Of a stretch of 64,000 bases of DNA, positions 13,801-27,308 are shown one piece after another. The position numbers and the translations under genes were made by a program. Origin of the DNA: Caprimulgus europaeus (taxonomy: Eukaryota; Chordata; Aves; Caprimulgiformes; Caprimulgidae); assembly GCA_907165065.1 (NCBI GenBank), contig OU015532.1, positions 38,978,339 to 39,042,338 on the forward strand. The letters run 5' to 3'. Positions within the stretch are counted from its first letter, which is position 1; each line of letters opens with the position of its first letter. The notes below the pieces were generated by a model, which ran no database searches, had not been told where the DNA came from, and saw nothing but the letters and a program-made list of their open reading frames with translations.

Positions 13801-14721
13801 GAGTTCTCTAGTGGCCTTACACTGGTAAATGGACTTGCACTTGGAGCTTAGGTACCTAAGGCACATAAGTGTGCCTTGTCAGGACAGAGGAGGAGAAGAA
13901 AGACTCCAGTTACCTTCTTCAGCTGGAGTATGCAGTTACCCTCAGCACTGTCACTTTGTGCTGCTGCTGTGATTAACAGTGGTACCGTTTTAACCAGGAT
14001 GGTGGGAGATCTAGCTAACTGCTAAAAGCTTGAAAATTCATCTTGAGTATACACCACTTTTAGTGTTTTTATTTCCTGGGCTTCCTTGCATACCTGTTAA
14101 CATCAGGAAAAAAAGACCAGACTTGAGTAGAAGTATCTGTGCCAGATGTTTGAAGTGCTTAGGAGGAAGGAGAAAGAGCATGTGAAATGTTGTCTGAGCT
14201 AACTTCATTACTCAGACCTTTATTTGATGGGAATTTCTGCATTTGTTAGGGCAAAATTTGTTAAATTCACTTGGCTGGTTACCACTGTCAGTGAATTGGC
14301 TCATTCCTGTCCAAGACTCTATCAGATAAAAATGTTCCCAAGTCTACCAATTTGATGCAGGAATTCTGCGTCATTTGGGTTGTCAGGTCTCTGAGCCATC
14401 TAAGAGGGTGTAGAGCAGGGTCAGGACTGAGTTTTCTAAACAGGGCTGTTACTGCTCTTAATATCTCAGAAAGAGACCCATCATGAGTATTTTTACATGC
14501 CATGGAATCAGTCCTTTTTGTCTCTCATATGCTTCAGGGCCTGCTGAGTTGGTGGTTTGTTGAAATTTCTGGACTTGATCTGGTATTCCAGTAGATGAGA
14601 GTCTCTGTCTCTGCTCCACTCTCCCTCTGGGCTGATGGGAGATGTTCGTACCTTCTCTTCCTCTCCTCAGGATTTATTTTGCAGGGCAGGAGCTGTCATA
14701 ACTTCTGTTGTACCCCACAAG
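7801..14721. other. Long non-coding stretch
   Basis: About 6.9 kb with no supported gene and no repeat that I recognise. The open frames, the longest about 115 codons, fall on both strands and show no domain or coding-like composition. AT-rich patches occur around 11300-12300. Unrecognised old repeats or conserved non-coding elements could be present; I cannot tell from one sequence. Confidence 0.5.
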
Positions 14722-16217
14722 ATCACAGAATCATAGAATGAGGTTGGAAGGGACCTTAAAGATCATCAAGTTCCAACCCCCTTGCCATGAGCAGGGACAC
14801 CTTCCACTAGACCAGGTTGCTCAAAGCCTCATCCAGCCTGGCCTTAAACACTTCCAAGGAGAGGGCATCCACAACTTCTCTGGGCAACCTGTTCCAGTGT
14901 CTGACCACCCTCACAGTGAAGAATTTCTTCCTAATATCTAATCTAAACCTCCCCTCTTTCAGCTTAAAGCCATTTCCCCTTGTTCTGTCATTAACTGCCC
15001 TTATAAAAAGTCCCTCCCCAGCTTTCTTGTAGCCCCTTCAGGTATTGGAAGGCCGCTATAAGATCTCCCCAGAGCCTTCTCTTTTCCAGGCTGAACAGCC
15101 CCAGCTCTCTCAGCCTGTCATCACAGCAGAGCTGCTCCAGCCCTCGGATCATCCTCGTGGCCTCCTCTGGACTCGTTCTAACTGGTCCATGTCTCTCTTG
15201 TGTTGGGGGCTCCAGAACTGGACACAGGACTCCAGGTGGGGCCTTACAAGAGCGGAGTAGAGGGGGAGAATCCCCTCCCTCGACCTGCTGGCCACGCTGC
15301 TCTTGATGCAGCCCAGGACACAGTTATTGGCCTCTGGGCTGCAAGCGCACATTGCCGGCTCATGTTGAGCTTCTCATCCACCACCACTCCCAAGTCCTTC
15401 TCTCAGAGCTGGCCTCAAGCCACTCATTGCCCAGCCTGTACTTGTGCTTGGGGTTGCCCCAACCCAGATGCAGGACCTTGCATTTGGCTTTGTTGAACTT
15501 CATGAGGTTAGCACAGGCCCCACCTCTCAAGCCTGTCAAGGTCCCTCTGGATGGCATCCCGTCCCTCAGTGTGTCAACCACACCACTCAGCTTGGTGTCG
15601 TTTCAAACTTGCTGAGGGTGCACTCAATCCCACTGTCCATGTCTCCAACAAAGATATTGAAGAGCACCAGTCCCAACACCGACCCTTGAGGGACACCACT
15701 CATCACCAGTTTCCACTTGGACTTTGAGCTGTTGACCACAACTCTTTGAGTGCGACCAACCAGCCAGTTCCTTATCCACCAAGTGTTCATCCATCAAACC
15801 CACGTGTTTCCAATTTGGAGATAAGGATGCCGTGTGGGACTGTGTCAAATGCCTTGCACAAGTCCAGGAAGATCAGTTGCTTTAGCCTTATCCACCATCA
15901 CTGTAACCCCGTCATAAAAGGCCACCAGATTGGTCAGGCACAATTTGCCCTTAGTGAAGCCATGCTGGTTGTCACCAACCACCTTCTCATTCTCCATGTG
16001 CCTCAGCACAGTTTCTAGGAGTATCTGTTCCATGATCTTGCCTGGCACAGAGGTGAGACTGACTGGCCTGTAGCTCCCTGAGTCTTCCCTGTTACCCTTT
16101 TTAGAAATGGGGTTTATGTTCCCCTTTTTCCAGTCTGTGGGAACTTCACCAGGCTGCCAGGACTTCTCAAATCTGATAGATAATGGCTTTGCAACTTCAT
16201 TTGCCAGTTCCCTCAGA
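14722..16217 (-). repeat. CR1 LINE, 1.5-kb 3' part with reverse transcriptase remnant
   Basis: Minus-strand CR1. The 3' tail and 'aggttggaagggaccttaaa' are at the left end. The 3' UTR follows, then the C-terminal half of ORF2, and the element is truncated near 16217 where the consensus 'ttgccagttccctcag' ends. Translated pieces on the minus strand include the reverse transcriptase motifs YRPVSLTS (about 16070), the QHGF block (about 15970) and [10 protein letters not shown] (about 15670-15700). The catalytic motif C region is frameshifted: the expected FADD reads FETT after a 1-base loss near 15597-15605. The copy is dead. It is the same subfamily as the copies at 29.0-30.7 and 35.8-36.6 kb. 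Confidence 0.93.
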
Positions 16218-17925
16218 TGGTAGCGTGGTTGCACAACTGTCTGAAACATTCATCTATCTGTTTCCTTTCTAGTTCATCCGAAGGTTATTCTTCAGGACTG
16301 CTGGCTTAATAAGTCTGCTTTTAATTCAGAAGGATGACTTTGAGTTTAAAGAGGTTCATTGACTCTTCTTTAGTAATTTTAAGAAATGTCCTTTCCCTCA
16401 AGTGAATCAGAGGAAATTTTACCTTCTCTCTACCTCCCAACAATTTTTCTCTTATCTTTTTGAGATGCTCTAAGCCTACTTGAATCCTACATTTCTGCCC
16501 CTATGTAGCCAAGTCAGTTGTGTAACTATTGCTTTATTAATACAGCACTAGAAAATCTGTTGTTTTGTCTTCGTAAAGCATGTGAGACAGTAATGTTCTC
16601 GGAAACATCTTTATTTGATCATTATAGGTAATAACCCTTCCAACTTTTAATAAAGAGAAATTAAATGTCATGCCCAGATGAGATTTCTCTGCCACAGGAA
16701 ATCAGTTTTTGTCATTCAGGAATGACTTCAGTCTCCATTTCTAAGGTTTTACTTTTCCTGGAGAAGACCCTCCATATCTGTTCTGCTAGCAAAGTCAACC
16801 AGTCAAGCTGTTTCATATGTGTGAATTAAAATAGCATACTGTTTTTCCTGATCACTGAGGAGATTACTAGAGTCACTAAAAATTGATGAGTTGTTCCAGC
16901 TTTTACATTTTTAACAGAAGAGCAAAAATTGTTGCTGATTTTTATTTAGGAAATTCAGTGCTAATATTTGACTAACAAGTGTGACTGAACTTCTGGCTTT
17001 TCCAGCTTTCATTGCATTAAGCAATGGACAGCACTTTGGATGAAAGTATTCCAGCAAACTAACAAAGTTCTTAAGTCCTCTGGAGTTTTGGCTGAAGGGA
17101 CTCTCCTGATCTGACACACGAGTCCTTTGGGGTTTTACTCAATATTTTTTTTCCTGGACAAAAATCTGTCCAAGATGGAGTTGTATGCTCTGTTATTCAT
17201 TTAATCATCTTTATTTAGAGTTGATAACTTAATGAGGTAAAGTAAGATTTGCTGAGGTTAGCACTGTGTCAATTTTCAGTGCAGCTCCAGTGGTTTGGTG
17301 AAAGCCACGTGGTTGTGCTTCAGTTTCAATGGCTTACCCCTTTTTTGCCAATGGTTGTTTGTATTGAGAAGTAGGTAACAGCGAGCCGAAACTGTTATCA
17401 CTTGCCTTTTTGAAAATGGTCTTTAACCTAAATGTTTTGCTGAATAAAAAAATTTAAATGGTCAGAGTAAAGAGCTCATGATTGAATGAAAAATTGTATC
17501 CCTTTCCAAGGGACGGAGAGGTATTAAAATATTAGCATGTGATGTGGAACTGCACTGACTGTAGGCAGGCAGGATGGGATCTTCCATGATGCAGTGATGT
17601 GCAGAAACCATCTCATTGCTTGGTGTCATTTTCTTTGTATGCTGACTTCTCAGAGCTTTGAGAACCACTTTAGTTCTTTGGAAATAATTGCTTTGTAAGA
17701 TTGTGCCTTTGGGGAGCTTGGGTCAGTAGTAGTAATTTGAAAGAATATTAAGGTTCCTGAGCAACAGTTTAATAGATTGAGTTAAATCTTTAGTAGTCCA
17801 TGAGCTTTGCTTAATTTACCACACATGATTTCATATGTGTATAATTGCATAGACCACCAAACTGGTGTCAAGTTCAATATTCCCTCTATATTTCACTTAG
17901 TGTACCTTTTGAAATCTGTGCTACC

Positions 17926-17944
17926 AAAATAAAATAAAATAAAA
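17926..17944. repeat. (AAAAT)n microsatellite
   Basis: Just under four tandem AAAAT units with no interruption. Confidence 0.85.
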
Positions 17945-19145
17945 CTACAATGATAGCTTTCAAAAGGTATAGGGCCCTGTCTAGCAGATCTAAAAGGGTT
18001 TCCAGAACTCTGCCTAATTTGTAGTTCTTAATAAAATTTGAGAGAAGTGCTGACAATAAATAGGTATATGTCAGAGATCAGAGAGTATGTCTGGCTTTAC
18101 AGCTGAGGCTGTGTTAGTTATCTTGTGAGCCCCAGAGGTGGTGCTGTCCTTCAGTTCTGGGTCCATTACAACATCTTGGCCATAAGATTGACCTCACAGT
18201 TGAAACATATTTATAAACACATTCATAAACCTTGCTCTCAGCACTTCTGCTATTACTAACACCTGAGTCACTACCCTTTTCCTAAAGCATCCTCTTGAAA
18301 AATAATTTGCATCATAGTGACTGTAAAGTGGGAGTGTATTAGTAATCTTGGTGAGTTTTGCAGAATGGCTGTTCCCCAGAATTTGTGTATTTTGCTTAGG
18401 ATTCGGGTCAGATATTGTTTTACCACAAAGACACAAGGTTTATATTTTCACTTTGGTCTCCAGGAACAGAGGAGGAAACTATTGTAGTTTCATGAATGAT
18501 CAGGAAAAACTTTCCTTTGGTAATGTCAAATTGTCATTAAATGCTGCTTTCAAGGGCCTAAAGAATAAACTCTTCCAGATACAAAATGCTTTAAAAATTC
18601 TGAGAATTTTTCATGCTTGACATCATCAGCCTTGGTAGAGCTCTAAGTACATTGTTGATGTTATTGAACTTTGACTTTACTGCTGTTTTGTATATTATGT
18701 AAAGTGAGATTAGCCTTCTATTAATAATTGTCACTTATTCCCATGTTTCAAGGTTGTATTTATAATTAGCATTTTTCTGTGAGCTCCAGTTGCTAAAGAA
18801 TCTTAAGGGTCACAATTAGGGATGTTCTCATGTTGTTTCGTTGTTTAAATGTGCTTTCTGTGGCATACTTATCTACATGGGCAACATTATACTGTTTTCA
18901 AAGAAGTTGACTGGAATTGTTCCTGAAGTGATGGCTTTATCATCTATTCATTGAATGACAGCATGGAATGTGTAAATTGCAAATATGTTGTAACCTTCCT
19001 AAAATCTGAGGTCGATTGGATGACAATACATTGGCAGTTTCTAAACCACATTCTAGGTTAAGCAGTTAAAACAGCACTTGGTAGACAATACAAATTATTT
19101 ACCATCTAATTTTTTTACAAGGTTAGTAAGGTTTAGAAACAAAGT

Positions 19146-19190
19146 TGGTTTTTTTGAGGGGATTTTTTTTTGGTTTTTGGGGTTTTTTAG
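19146..19190. repeat. T/G low-complexity tract
   Basis: Mostly T runs broken by GG and GGGG blocks. Simple sequence with no coding signal. Confidence 0.7.
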
Positions 19191-19840
19191 AGTCCCCACT
19201 GTAAGTGCTTGATTTAAGTCTCTTAAGTGTCTCAACTGACTTCAGATATGATCCAGCAACTTCCAAGGATGAACCTCAGGGTTTGGGGCTTTTTGTGTGT
19301 AAGTAAAAAAAAAAAAGAAAAGTGGTTTTCTTTGAACCCAGTTGTTTAAAATCTGAAGGAGAAATGTAACATTTGGAAGATGCTGTAAGGAATGTGACTT
19401 GTTTTAGTTTGCCTCAGTGCAGTTTTTCCAGAAAAGTGGTAATCTTTGTAAGCTTTAAAAAGTTGTTTGCATTTCCACAAAGGGACTCTCGAGCACTGAA
19501 ACACTGTATCAGCAAATAGAGTCTGTAGAGATGCTCTCTTTGCTTCCTAGTATGAACTTGGGATTGTTAACCTGGTTTTGCGTCTGCAGGAAAACTGAGC
19601 AGCTTTCCTCCCGTGTGCTCGTTTGATTGTGTTTACTAATAATTCTGTAATGAAAAAACATTGATACTTGCTTTAGATACTGAATTTAAACCAGAAGACT
19701 TCTAATTCCAGAAAAGGACATCCCCCGTCACCCCTCTCAGATCTCAAAATGATTCTGGGTTGGCTAAAGCAAATACCTGAGTCTGTGGTTGTGGCTTAAA
19801 ACCAGAAATTCCTGTCTCCATCCATAAACTGTGGATAAAT

Positions 19841-19878
19841 ATGTGTGTGTATATACATTTTTATATATATATATATAT
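19841..19878. repeat. (TG)n/(TA)n dinucleotide repeat
   Basis: A short GT run leads into a pure TA run at 19862-19878, with a brief ACATTTT interruption between them. Probably length-polymorphic. Confidence 0.85.
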
Positions 19879-21631
19879 GGTCAAATGAATCTCCTTGATA
19901 ACTTCATCTCAGTTCTTCCAAAACAGACTCTTGATTTGCTTTGTATTTTATTCATTAGATTTTCTCTTTTCTTGCATATCAGTAAATCAGCATAGCTTCA
20001 CCAAACTTTTTGGAAGCAGGGACACAGAAGGTCTGGGCTTATCCCTCTTTCTTTTGCATAGTGTCCTGTAAGAGAACAGTTTTTTCCTCTTTTAGCCATG
20101 CTAAGCTTTTCTGGCATTTTCCAGATGTGGACTCCAGAGAAATTGCATGGGGAGATTCCTTGGGACCCTCTTAGAGGACACCTCAATTTGAGAATTTAAT
20201 GGTATCATTGATTTGAGCAGCTCTCCTCCCTGTAGCAGAATCAAATTTAGCTTCAGCTTCATGCTTCAGTATCTTCATCAGCATTTTAAAATGTTTACCT
20301 ACATCTCAGGGGACATGTGATGCTCAGAGCAATACTGCACCACATTGATTTGAATCTATAATGGAGAAAATTTATATATTTACAGAACTTATAGGAGGAT
20401 TTGCAGTGGGATTTTTTTACCCTTTTGTTCTTGCTTCTTCAGAGATATTTAGTTACCATAACAACACAAGGTAATTGTTAAATGCATGCTGAGGGCTTTT
20501 TTCCCCCCAGTTCCTTTTGCTGCTTATATATGAAAGTGTATTATATGTAGAAGAAAACCTGCTCAGTCACGCAGGAGCAATGTAATAATTCTGTTAATGT
20601 CTCTTATTCTGAAACTAAAATATTGACTCGATAAACATGATGAAATATTTAGCAATAACACAATTTTTTTTTATACTTTGAAGCTAACCTGTGGTGTAGT
20701 GCTTATTAGTGTGTAAATCTGGATTGAGGCTAAAAAAGGACTTACAAAAATACCATATCCTGTCAGTCTTTCAAAAAAGTAAATTCTTAAACCATCTGAG
20801 ATGTTACTAGGACTAGCATAGCATTGTGATATATTGCAACTTGATTACTTAATCTCCCTGATGGCTTTTCAACAGGTAGTGGGAACTGCCCATCTGAAAT
20901 ACCGATCTAAAAAAGTGACAAAAGTCATTACAATTATTTTGGTATCTGGTGCGTGCTGTCCATCTGTGTCTTGTAGTGTGTTAGGGTAGAAACTGCAAAT
21001 AACTGTTAAACAGCAATAAGTGTCTCATTGCTGATGAGGAAACGCTTGTGTTGATCTGCTGAACTCTGTCTTTGGCACTGGCTCGTGAAGGTGAGGGGGG
21101 CACAACTCAGCAGTGGTTAGAGCAATCCACCATGTGGCGAGAGGGAGCAGAACGTGGTGGCAGGAAATGCATCTGTTCTTTGTGTGACTTGGGAGTGGGT
21201 AGAGTGCTGCCCTGGCTTAACTCCTAAAGAACAGGGAGGGCATAGCTGCTGAGTATTCAAGCCAAAATGCTAAGTTATGAAGGAAAGGAAATGTTGCACT
21301 TCAGTTTCTGCTGGGTGCTGAAGCTAAGGAGCTGGCATTTCAGCAGCAGAGTGATGTCTCCATAGAGATGATGAGTACAGGCTGAGTCATGTAATCTGCA
21401 GCTTCAAAAATTGAAATTATTCTGCCGTACATAGTCTTTTATTGCTGCCAGCCCACTCTGAAAACTTAGTTATGCCATATTTGCCAGTGTAATTGCAACA
21501 GTTTTGGCTGGCTTTTCTGTTTGTGTTTGGGTTTTGTCTTTCTTTTTAGAAAAGAAAAAAGTGTACATAGTTTTTTCTAGCAACTTACCAACAAATTGCA
21601 TCTAAACAGCCACAATGTCACCTCTTCTTTG

Positions 21632-22692
21632 AAGTGGGTTGACCCTGGCTGGGTGACAGATGCCAACCAAAGCCCAGTCTATCACTCCCCCTCCTCAACT
21701 GGACAGGGGGAGAAAAATATAACGAAAGGCTCGTGGGTGGAGATAAGGACGGAGAGAGATCACTCACCAGTGACTGGCACGGGCAAAACAGACTCGACTT
21801 GGGGGAAAAAACAAATTTAATTTATTACCAATCAGACAACAGGATAATGAGAAGTAAAACCAAATCTTAAAACACCTCCCCCATCCCTCCCTTCTTCCCG
21901 GGCTTAATTGCCTTCCCGATTTTCCACCTCCTCCCCCCAGCGGCACAGGGGGACGGGGAATGGGGGTTGGGGTCAGTTCATCACACGGTGTTTCTGCCGC
22001 TGCTTCCTCCTCAGGGGGAGGACTCCTTCCCCCGCACCAGCGTGGGGTCCCTCTCACGGGAGACAGTCCTCCAGGAACTTCTCCAGTGTGAGTCCTTCCC
22101 ATGACTCACAGTTGTTCACAAACTGCTTTAGCATGGGTCCATTCCATGGGGTGCAGTCCTTCAGGGACAGACTGCTCTAGCGTGGGTCCCCCACAGGGTC
22201 ACAAGTCCTGCCAGCAAACCTGCTCCAGTGTGGGCTTTCCCACAGGGTCACAGCCTCCTTCATACATCCACCTGCTCTGGTGTGGGGTCCTCCATGGGCT
22301 GCAGGTGACCTCCATGGGCTGCAGGGGGACAGCCTGCCTCACCATGGTCTTCACCACAGGCTGTGGGGGAATCTCTGCTCCGGCACCTGGAGCACCTCCT
22401 CCCTCTCCTTCTTCACTGACCTTGGTGTCTGCAGAGTTGTTTCTCTCACATGTCACTCCTCTCTCATGAGCTACAAAATGTGCTGCTTTTTTTTCTCCTC
22501 CCTCCTTTTTTTTTTCCTCAATTACATTATCACAGAGGCGTTACTGATGGGCTCAGCCTTGGCCAGTGGTGGGTCCGTTCTTGGAGCCGGTGGCATTGGC
22601 TGTGTTGGACATGGGGGAAGCTTCTGGCAGCTTCTCACAGAAGCCCCCCCATGCTCTCTCCGTGACCAAAACCTTGCCACACAAACCCAATA
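21632..22692 (-). mobile_element. Solo LTR of an avian endogenous retrovirus (copy A)
   Basis: About 1.06 kb closely matching the element at 47074-48163. Shared landmarks are 'tgggttgaccctggctggg' at the left, 'cgtgggtggagataaggac', a run of 'GTGGGtCC'-like tandem units in the middle (about 22030-22330), and 'aaaccttgccacacaaaccc' at the right. Read on the minus strand it begins with a TGGGTTTGTGTGGCAAGG-type end, as I recall for common avian LTRs, and an AATAAA signal falls near 21817-21823 (TTTATT on +). No internal viral genes flank it on either side, so it is a solo LTR. The terminal TG and CA dinucleotides and the target duplication are eroded. Frames inside it are not genes. Confidence 0.85.
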
Positions 22693-23484
22693 GATTTACT
22701 CTGCCAGTTCCTTATGAAGTGTAGGCTTTTTATCTTAGCAAGCTTAGTTGATAGCTAATTCCAGCTCATCAAAGTCAAAATGAACATTTTCTCTTTGTGA
22801 GTCAGTTACAGTCACCTTGAGCTTAAATGCTAATGTGGATTTTTTTCATTTCATTTCATTCTGGGATGTTTTTTTTTAGTATTTTGAGCAAATATATTTT
22901 ATTCAGCATTCATATTTTTCTACAGGTCAGTAATATAAGGTGGAATCAAGTTTTTGGGTGTTCGAATTTTTGCCTGAAATAAGGTACACCTATGTCTATA
23001 AATGACTGACTAATCAGTTTGGGAAGGGAATGGAAAAACACGTTTCTCTGAGCCTTACTCTGAGGTTTAATACCTATTGGTGTGCTGTTTCTGAAGTGGA
23101 TTATGTAGTGTCTTTCTGCATCAGGGTAAGTAACAGTTAGGGCGTGATGTTGGATGTATGGAATACTCTTGGTGTCTCTTGGAATACTTGTGGCTCAGGG
23201 AAATGAAGATAATTCAGTTGTTCGAGGTTTGGACTCTCCAGTGTAAGAAGTTGCTTGTTGTGTTTCCATAATGATTTTTAAGAACAAAACAAATATGTTA
23301 AAAACCAAAAAAACCCAAACCCAACCCCTGGAAAAATGCTAAGGATCAAGATGCAAACTTGCTTTTAAATTTATTTGCTCTGTTGGCATTTTGGTTTATT
23401 TCTTATTTCACTTCATAAAGTGATTCTGTTTTCATCTCCAGTTACTTAGATGTCTTAAGTTACTGATGGTTCCATGAGGTGGTG
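22693..23484. other. Non-coding stretch
   Basis: Nothing recognised apart from a short CATTT run near 22846-22860. Confidence 0.55.
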
Positions 23485-23900
23485 GTACCATATATGAATT
23501 TGCAGACACTGCTTATTTGCCCGGGCAGTGTTTACAAATTCCTGCTTGCTAGTTCCTACCTGCTCCTGCCCCCTGTATACTGTTCTGTTTTGCCCTGGAA
23601 CTCCGTCAGGACTTTCCTATTTAGCCAGGCTGGCTCTGTTTCCTGTGATGTTCCACCTACAAGTTCCCTGAGTGAGGTGAAGTCAGCTCTTCCAAAGTCC
23701 AGGATCTGTGCTCTACTACCTTCTTCCTCACTCCCCTCAAGCTCTTAACCACCTCTTGTTTGTGGTCACTGCAGCCAAGGCTGCCATTCAGTAACACATC
23801 CCCAGCTGGGTCTCCTCAGTTTCTGAACAGCAGATCCAGCTGTGCATCAGCCCTGATTGGCCCATCCAGTACTGGCATGAAAAGCTTATCCCTGTTGCTC
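23485..23900 (-). repeat. CR1 ORF2 internal fragment (end of endonuclease and linker)
   Basis: Translated on the minus strand, this matches the CR1 ORF2 segment between the endonuclease and reverse transcriptase. It has an 'AQLDLLF' block (about 23850), 'GSLGCSDHK' (about 23770-23795, with the conserved SDH of the endonuclease end), 'LDFGRADF' (about 23690) and 'EPAWLNRK' (about 23620), then a decaying linker. Frames are broken by stops and small indels. There is no CR1 3' UTR or tail next to it, which is unusual because CR1 copies are normally anchored at the 3' end. The match is from memory of the family; an alignment would fix the ends. Confidence 0.72.
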
Positions 23901-24574
23901 TGTAGTTTTGCAATTAAGTTTGAAATAAAAACATTTTTCCACTGTGTTAGACACGAAATGAATCCTAGTTGATTAAAAGAAAATGTGATAGTGTATACAA
24001 AATTGAATATAAATTGCTAAATTCTGTAGCCATTTGCTTTTCTCTATAAAACAGAAATTGAGGACACCGCTTTGAATAGTGGTAAAATACAATAAAGGGA
24101 ATTTCTTTGCACATACCAGTAGTTTGAGGCAGAGGCAGATTATCTGGAATCAATACAAGCCTTAGAATCAACAAATTATTTTTCACGTGTTCTAAATGCC
24201 CATGTGGGAGACATTCATTGCGAACAAGCTGGTAATATTTTTCTTCACACAATTCTGAAAATAAATTTCTGCAGTAACAGTGGCATTTGCCAATTTGATC
24301 TGAAATTACTTCTTCCTTTATGGTAAAATATATTTTGTCACAGTAGAGATTACACAGTTATTCTATAGAGGATCTTTTTATAGGGAGCTGAGTTGTTCTG
24401 GTGAGATCCTTTTTAAAAAAAAATAAAAAATTTTGTCCTTTTAATTGAAAGAATTTGAAGAGGAAAATAATGAAGCATAAAATTTAGCTTTAAAACTTGG
24501 TTGTTTTACCTCTTCAGTTTACTACCAAGTTTACACAAGAATTGCATGTAATCTGTGGTTCACATTTTCAGCTG
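23901..24574. other. Non-coding stretch
   Basis: AT-rich, nothing recognised. A 95-codon minus-strand frame at 23965-24252 has no recognisable domain. Confidence 0.55.
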
Positions 24575-24617
24575 AGCTCCTGAGGTCCCTTCCAACCCCA
24601 CCATTCTGGTTCTGTGA
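24575..24617 (+). repeat. CR1 LINE, 43-bp 3' tail
   Basis: Only the last stretch of a CR1: 'ctcctgaggtcccttccaa' then 'ccc', followed by a degenerate ATTCT-GTTCTGTGA tail. An extreme 5' truncation, or the remnant of a larger deleted copy. Confidence 0.75.
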
Positions 24618-27308
24618 ACTGCAGCTTCCTCAGTGGTATTTTGATGGAGGCTGGAGAGATCCATAAATGGCTCACTGCCAAGAGGTGTTAGCATCATACT
24701 AACGCAGTTTATTTGGTGGTTCTTGCCTAAGTGTAAATGCTGAGGTATAAATAAATAACCTAATAGTTTATTTGGGATTGAAACCTACATAGGTTAAATA
24801 TCCTTCTCATATGATACCTTCATCTTTCAATTGAAAGTTGCCCATAAAGAAAGATCCTCTCTATGATGGATTAAAGTTAAATACTAATTATCTTGTTTCT
24901 GATAATTTTAAGTTTTCTATTTAATATTTGCTGCTTATGAGACTAAATAAAAGGCATTAGAGAAAATATTACTTGAAAATGCATATTTTTCAATGATTAT
25001 TAAATCAAATAGGGATAAGATACGATGAGGAAAGGTCTTTCAGCCTGTTTTATGTGGGACATTACATCTCAGCATTGGTAGAGGAAGAGCTGTGAAATGC
25101 AGTAGTACCACTCTTTTAACCCATACATCACACGTTGGAGATGAATGTGTGGCAGAAGTGAGCCAGAGTTAAGAGGCAGCTTTTGGGCTGCAATTATCTT
25201 GCCTTTTCACCACCAATAAACCTTCTTTCTCTTTTTATGGAGTTGCCCCTGTTTTCTTCAGGTCTTCTGCCTGATCTTGCCTTATGACAACAGCACCTTT
25301 GGCCTGGTGGTATATTACTTGTACAGGAAGATGTATTACTTCCTAGTGGTCTCATCCATGATGTCTTGTTTTCTTCTTAAAATGCAGGTTTTTTGTACAG
25401 CTGAGTAACAAATGGAGTTTTGGCTGCTTTTTATCTTTCTAGGCAGACAGTAATTTCCTTGTTAGCATCTTTGAGGGGGAAATCTAGACCTGTAGTTCTT
25501 GGTATCTTTTCTTGATCCTAACCCACTTGACCAGGTAGGGCAGTAATAATTTTGTATGATGGCCACTCTAAGAGCAACTGTAATTGTGTTTCCTTCTGTG
25601 TGACATAGGTTAGCTGTCTTGTAGAGTTGAAGTATGGAGTTCATCTGCCTTGCCTCCAGAAAACAAGCTTAAGGTTGTTTGTGGGTTTTGAGTGGGTTGG
25701 TTTCTCTTGTGTACATTATCTGACTCATCACATGGAGCCTTTTTTTTCCTGTATTTGAGAAAAGATGAGAGTTTTCCCACTGTAAACTTCGATCTTTTTC
25801 GTAGTATTTAACAGAAGGCAAAACTTAAGAAAATCTGTATGATTTTAATCATATTACATTTTTTCTTACAGAACTATTTAGTACATTGTTTTTTTAAATA
25901 CTTTCTCGTCTATTGGTTGCATTTATGGTATTTTAGTTAAAGACTCTTCTGCTTTAATTTAAAACAGGTAGGAACAATTCTTTTGGAACACTGGTACTGC
26001 CTTAGTTACTTGCATCCTACATACAAGCTATTGAGTGATGTTTTTGACAACCATATTATGTATCCTATTCAGAAAAATTTGTAAAGTATATTGTGCTCTT
26101 TTCCGTATCCTTTCCTCCCACCCTGACACTTGGTAAGTCTTGATCTGCTTGCTAAAGGCAAGGTTCACATACTAGGGAAAATAATGAATTGCTGGTACGT
26201 TTTGGGGGGTTTGTATTCTACTTTTTGGTCTCCCATTTCTTGACAACTTGAGGTTTCAGCAGCTGCTGTACAAAAATGCTTGATGTTGGTACTGAGTTAT
26301 TCCCCACTACTTAAGTATAGACACTATTACTGCATGCTAAGATGCAGGCTGTGGAAAATAATAAAATTAACAAAATAATAATAACTGCATGCTGCTGTTC
26401 TAACCAGACACCCAAATCTCTAGATACAAGATTAAATCCTTTGAAAAGAAGTCTGGACATTAGCACACCACAAGGTTGATTAATATCACCTTCTGTCAAA
26501 TAGCGAATCTCCTAGGCAGCTTGCTGTAGATGCTAATCTCTGGCTTATTTTTAGCAAACCATTAGTCTCTTACAGGGGAGCGTGGGAGTAATTGTCAAAG
26601 CTGGTATTAAACAACATTGCTGAAGCAGGTGTTGGATGGGATCTTGTTCACTCTTACCAGTTAGCAACTAGTGGCTTCCCATTTTAAAGACGTATGAAAG
26701 GCAGCTCTGTCATTCAAAGATTTCCTAGCCTTCCTTTCAGTATTGGTGGACTGGGTCTTTTGACAAGTTTTCCTTTTGAAGTTTCTGTTCTTTGTCAACA
26801 TATAAGAATCCTTTCCCTAGTCTTTTGACTCATTTTTTGAGGGGATCTTTTGTAGGGTCTGCATTGAGCCTGGGTTTCCTAAGGAAGTGGGGCTTTTTTG
26901 ACTGTCTGGTCTTGTAACTCTATCAGTCCCTTTTTTTACTCCTCTTCCCTCACTCCAGAAGGAAAGAAAAAAAACACCAACATTTTTAGTGTTAACTGAC
27001 TATTGATTTCCCCCAGTGACTGAAGTGTGAAGCTCTCAGGATAGAATAAATTGTTGTGAAAACTGGTAGTTGAGTACAGGAGAGAAGTCTAAATATTCAC
27101 TGAGAAACAGCTAGGTAAAATCTAGACCGTGCCCCAGATGCTGCTGCCCTTTGCTTTGCCAAGCAATATGCATCTGCAGGCTTGGTTATAGCTGTAGGCT
27201 TCATGGTATGGAAAGGATACATGGATGTATGAACTAGGAAGAGGAGAGTGCTAGGACTGTACAAATAAATGGAGCCTGTTGGTCTCAACAAGCGTTGGTA
27301 ACATGAGT
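24618..27308. other. Non-coding stretch
   Basis: About 2.7 kb of AT-rich DNA with no supported gene or recognised repeat. Confidence 0.5.

Larger units (their letters stand above)
16218..21631. other. Non-coding stretch with simple repeats
   Basis: No gene supported. It holds the small simple repeats listed separately (17926, 19146, 19841) and otherwise nothing that I recognise. Confidence 0.5.
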
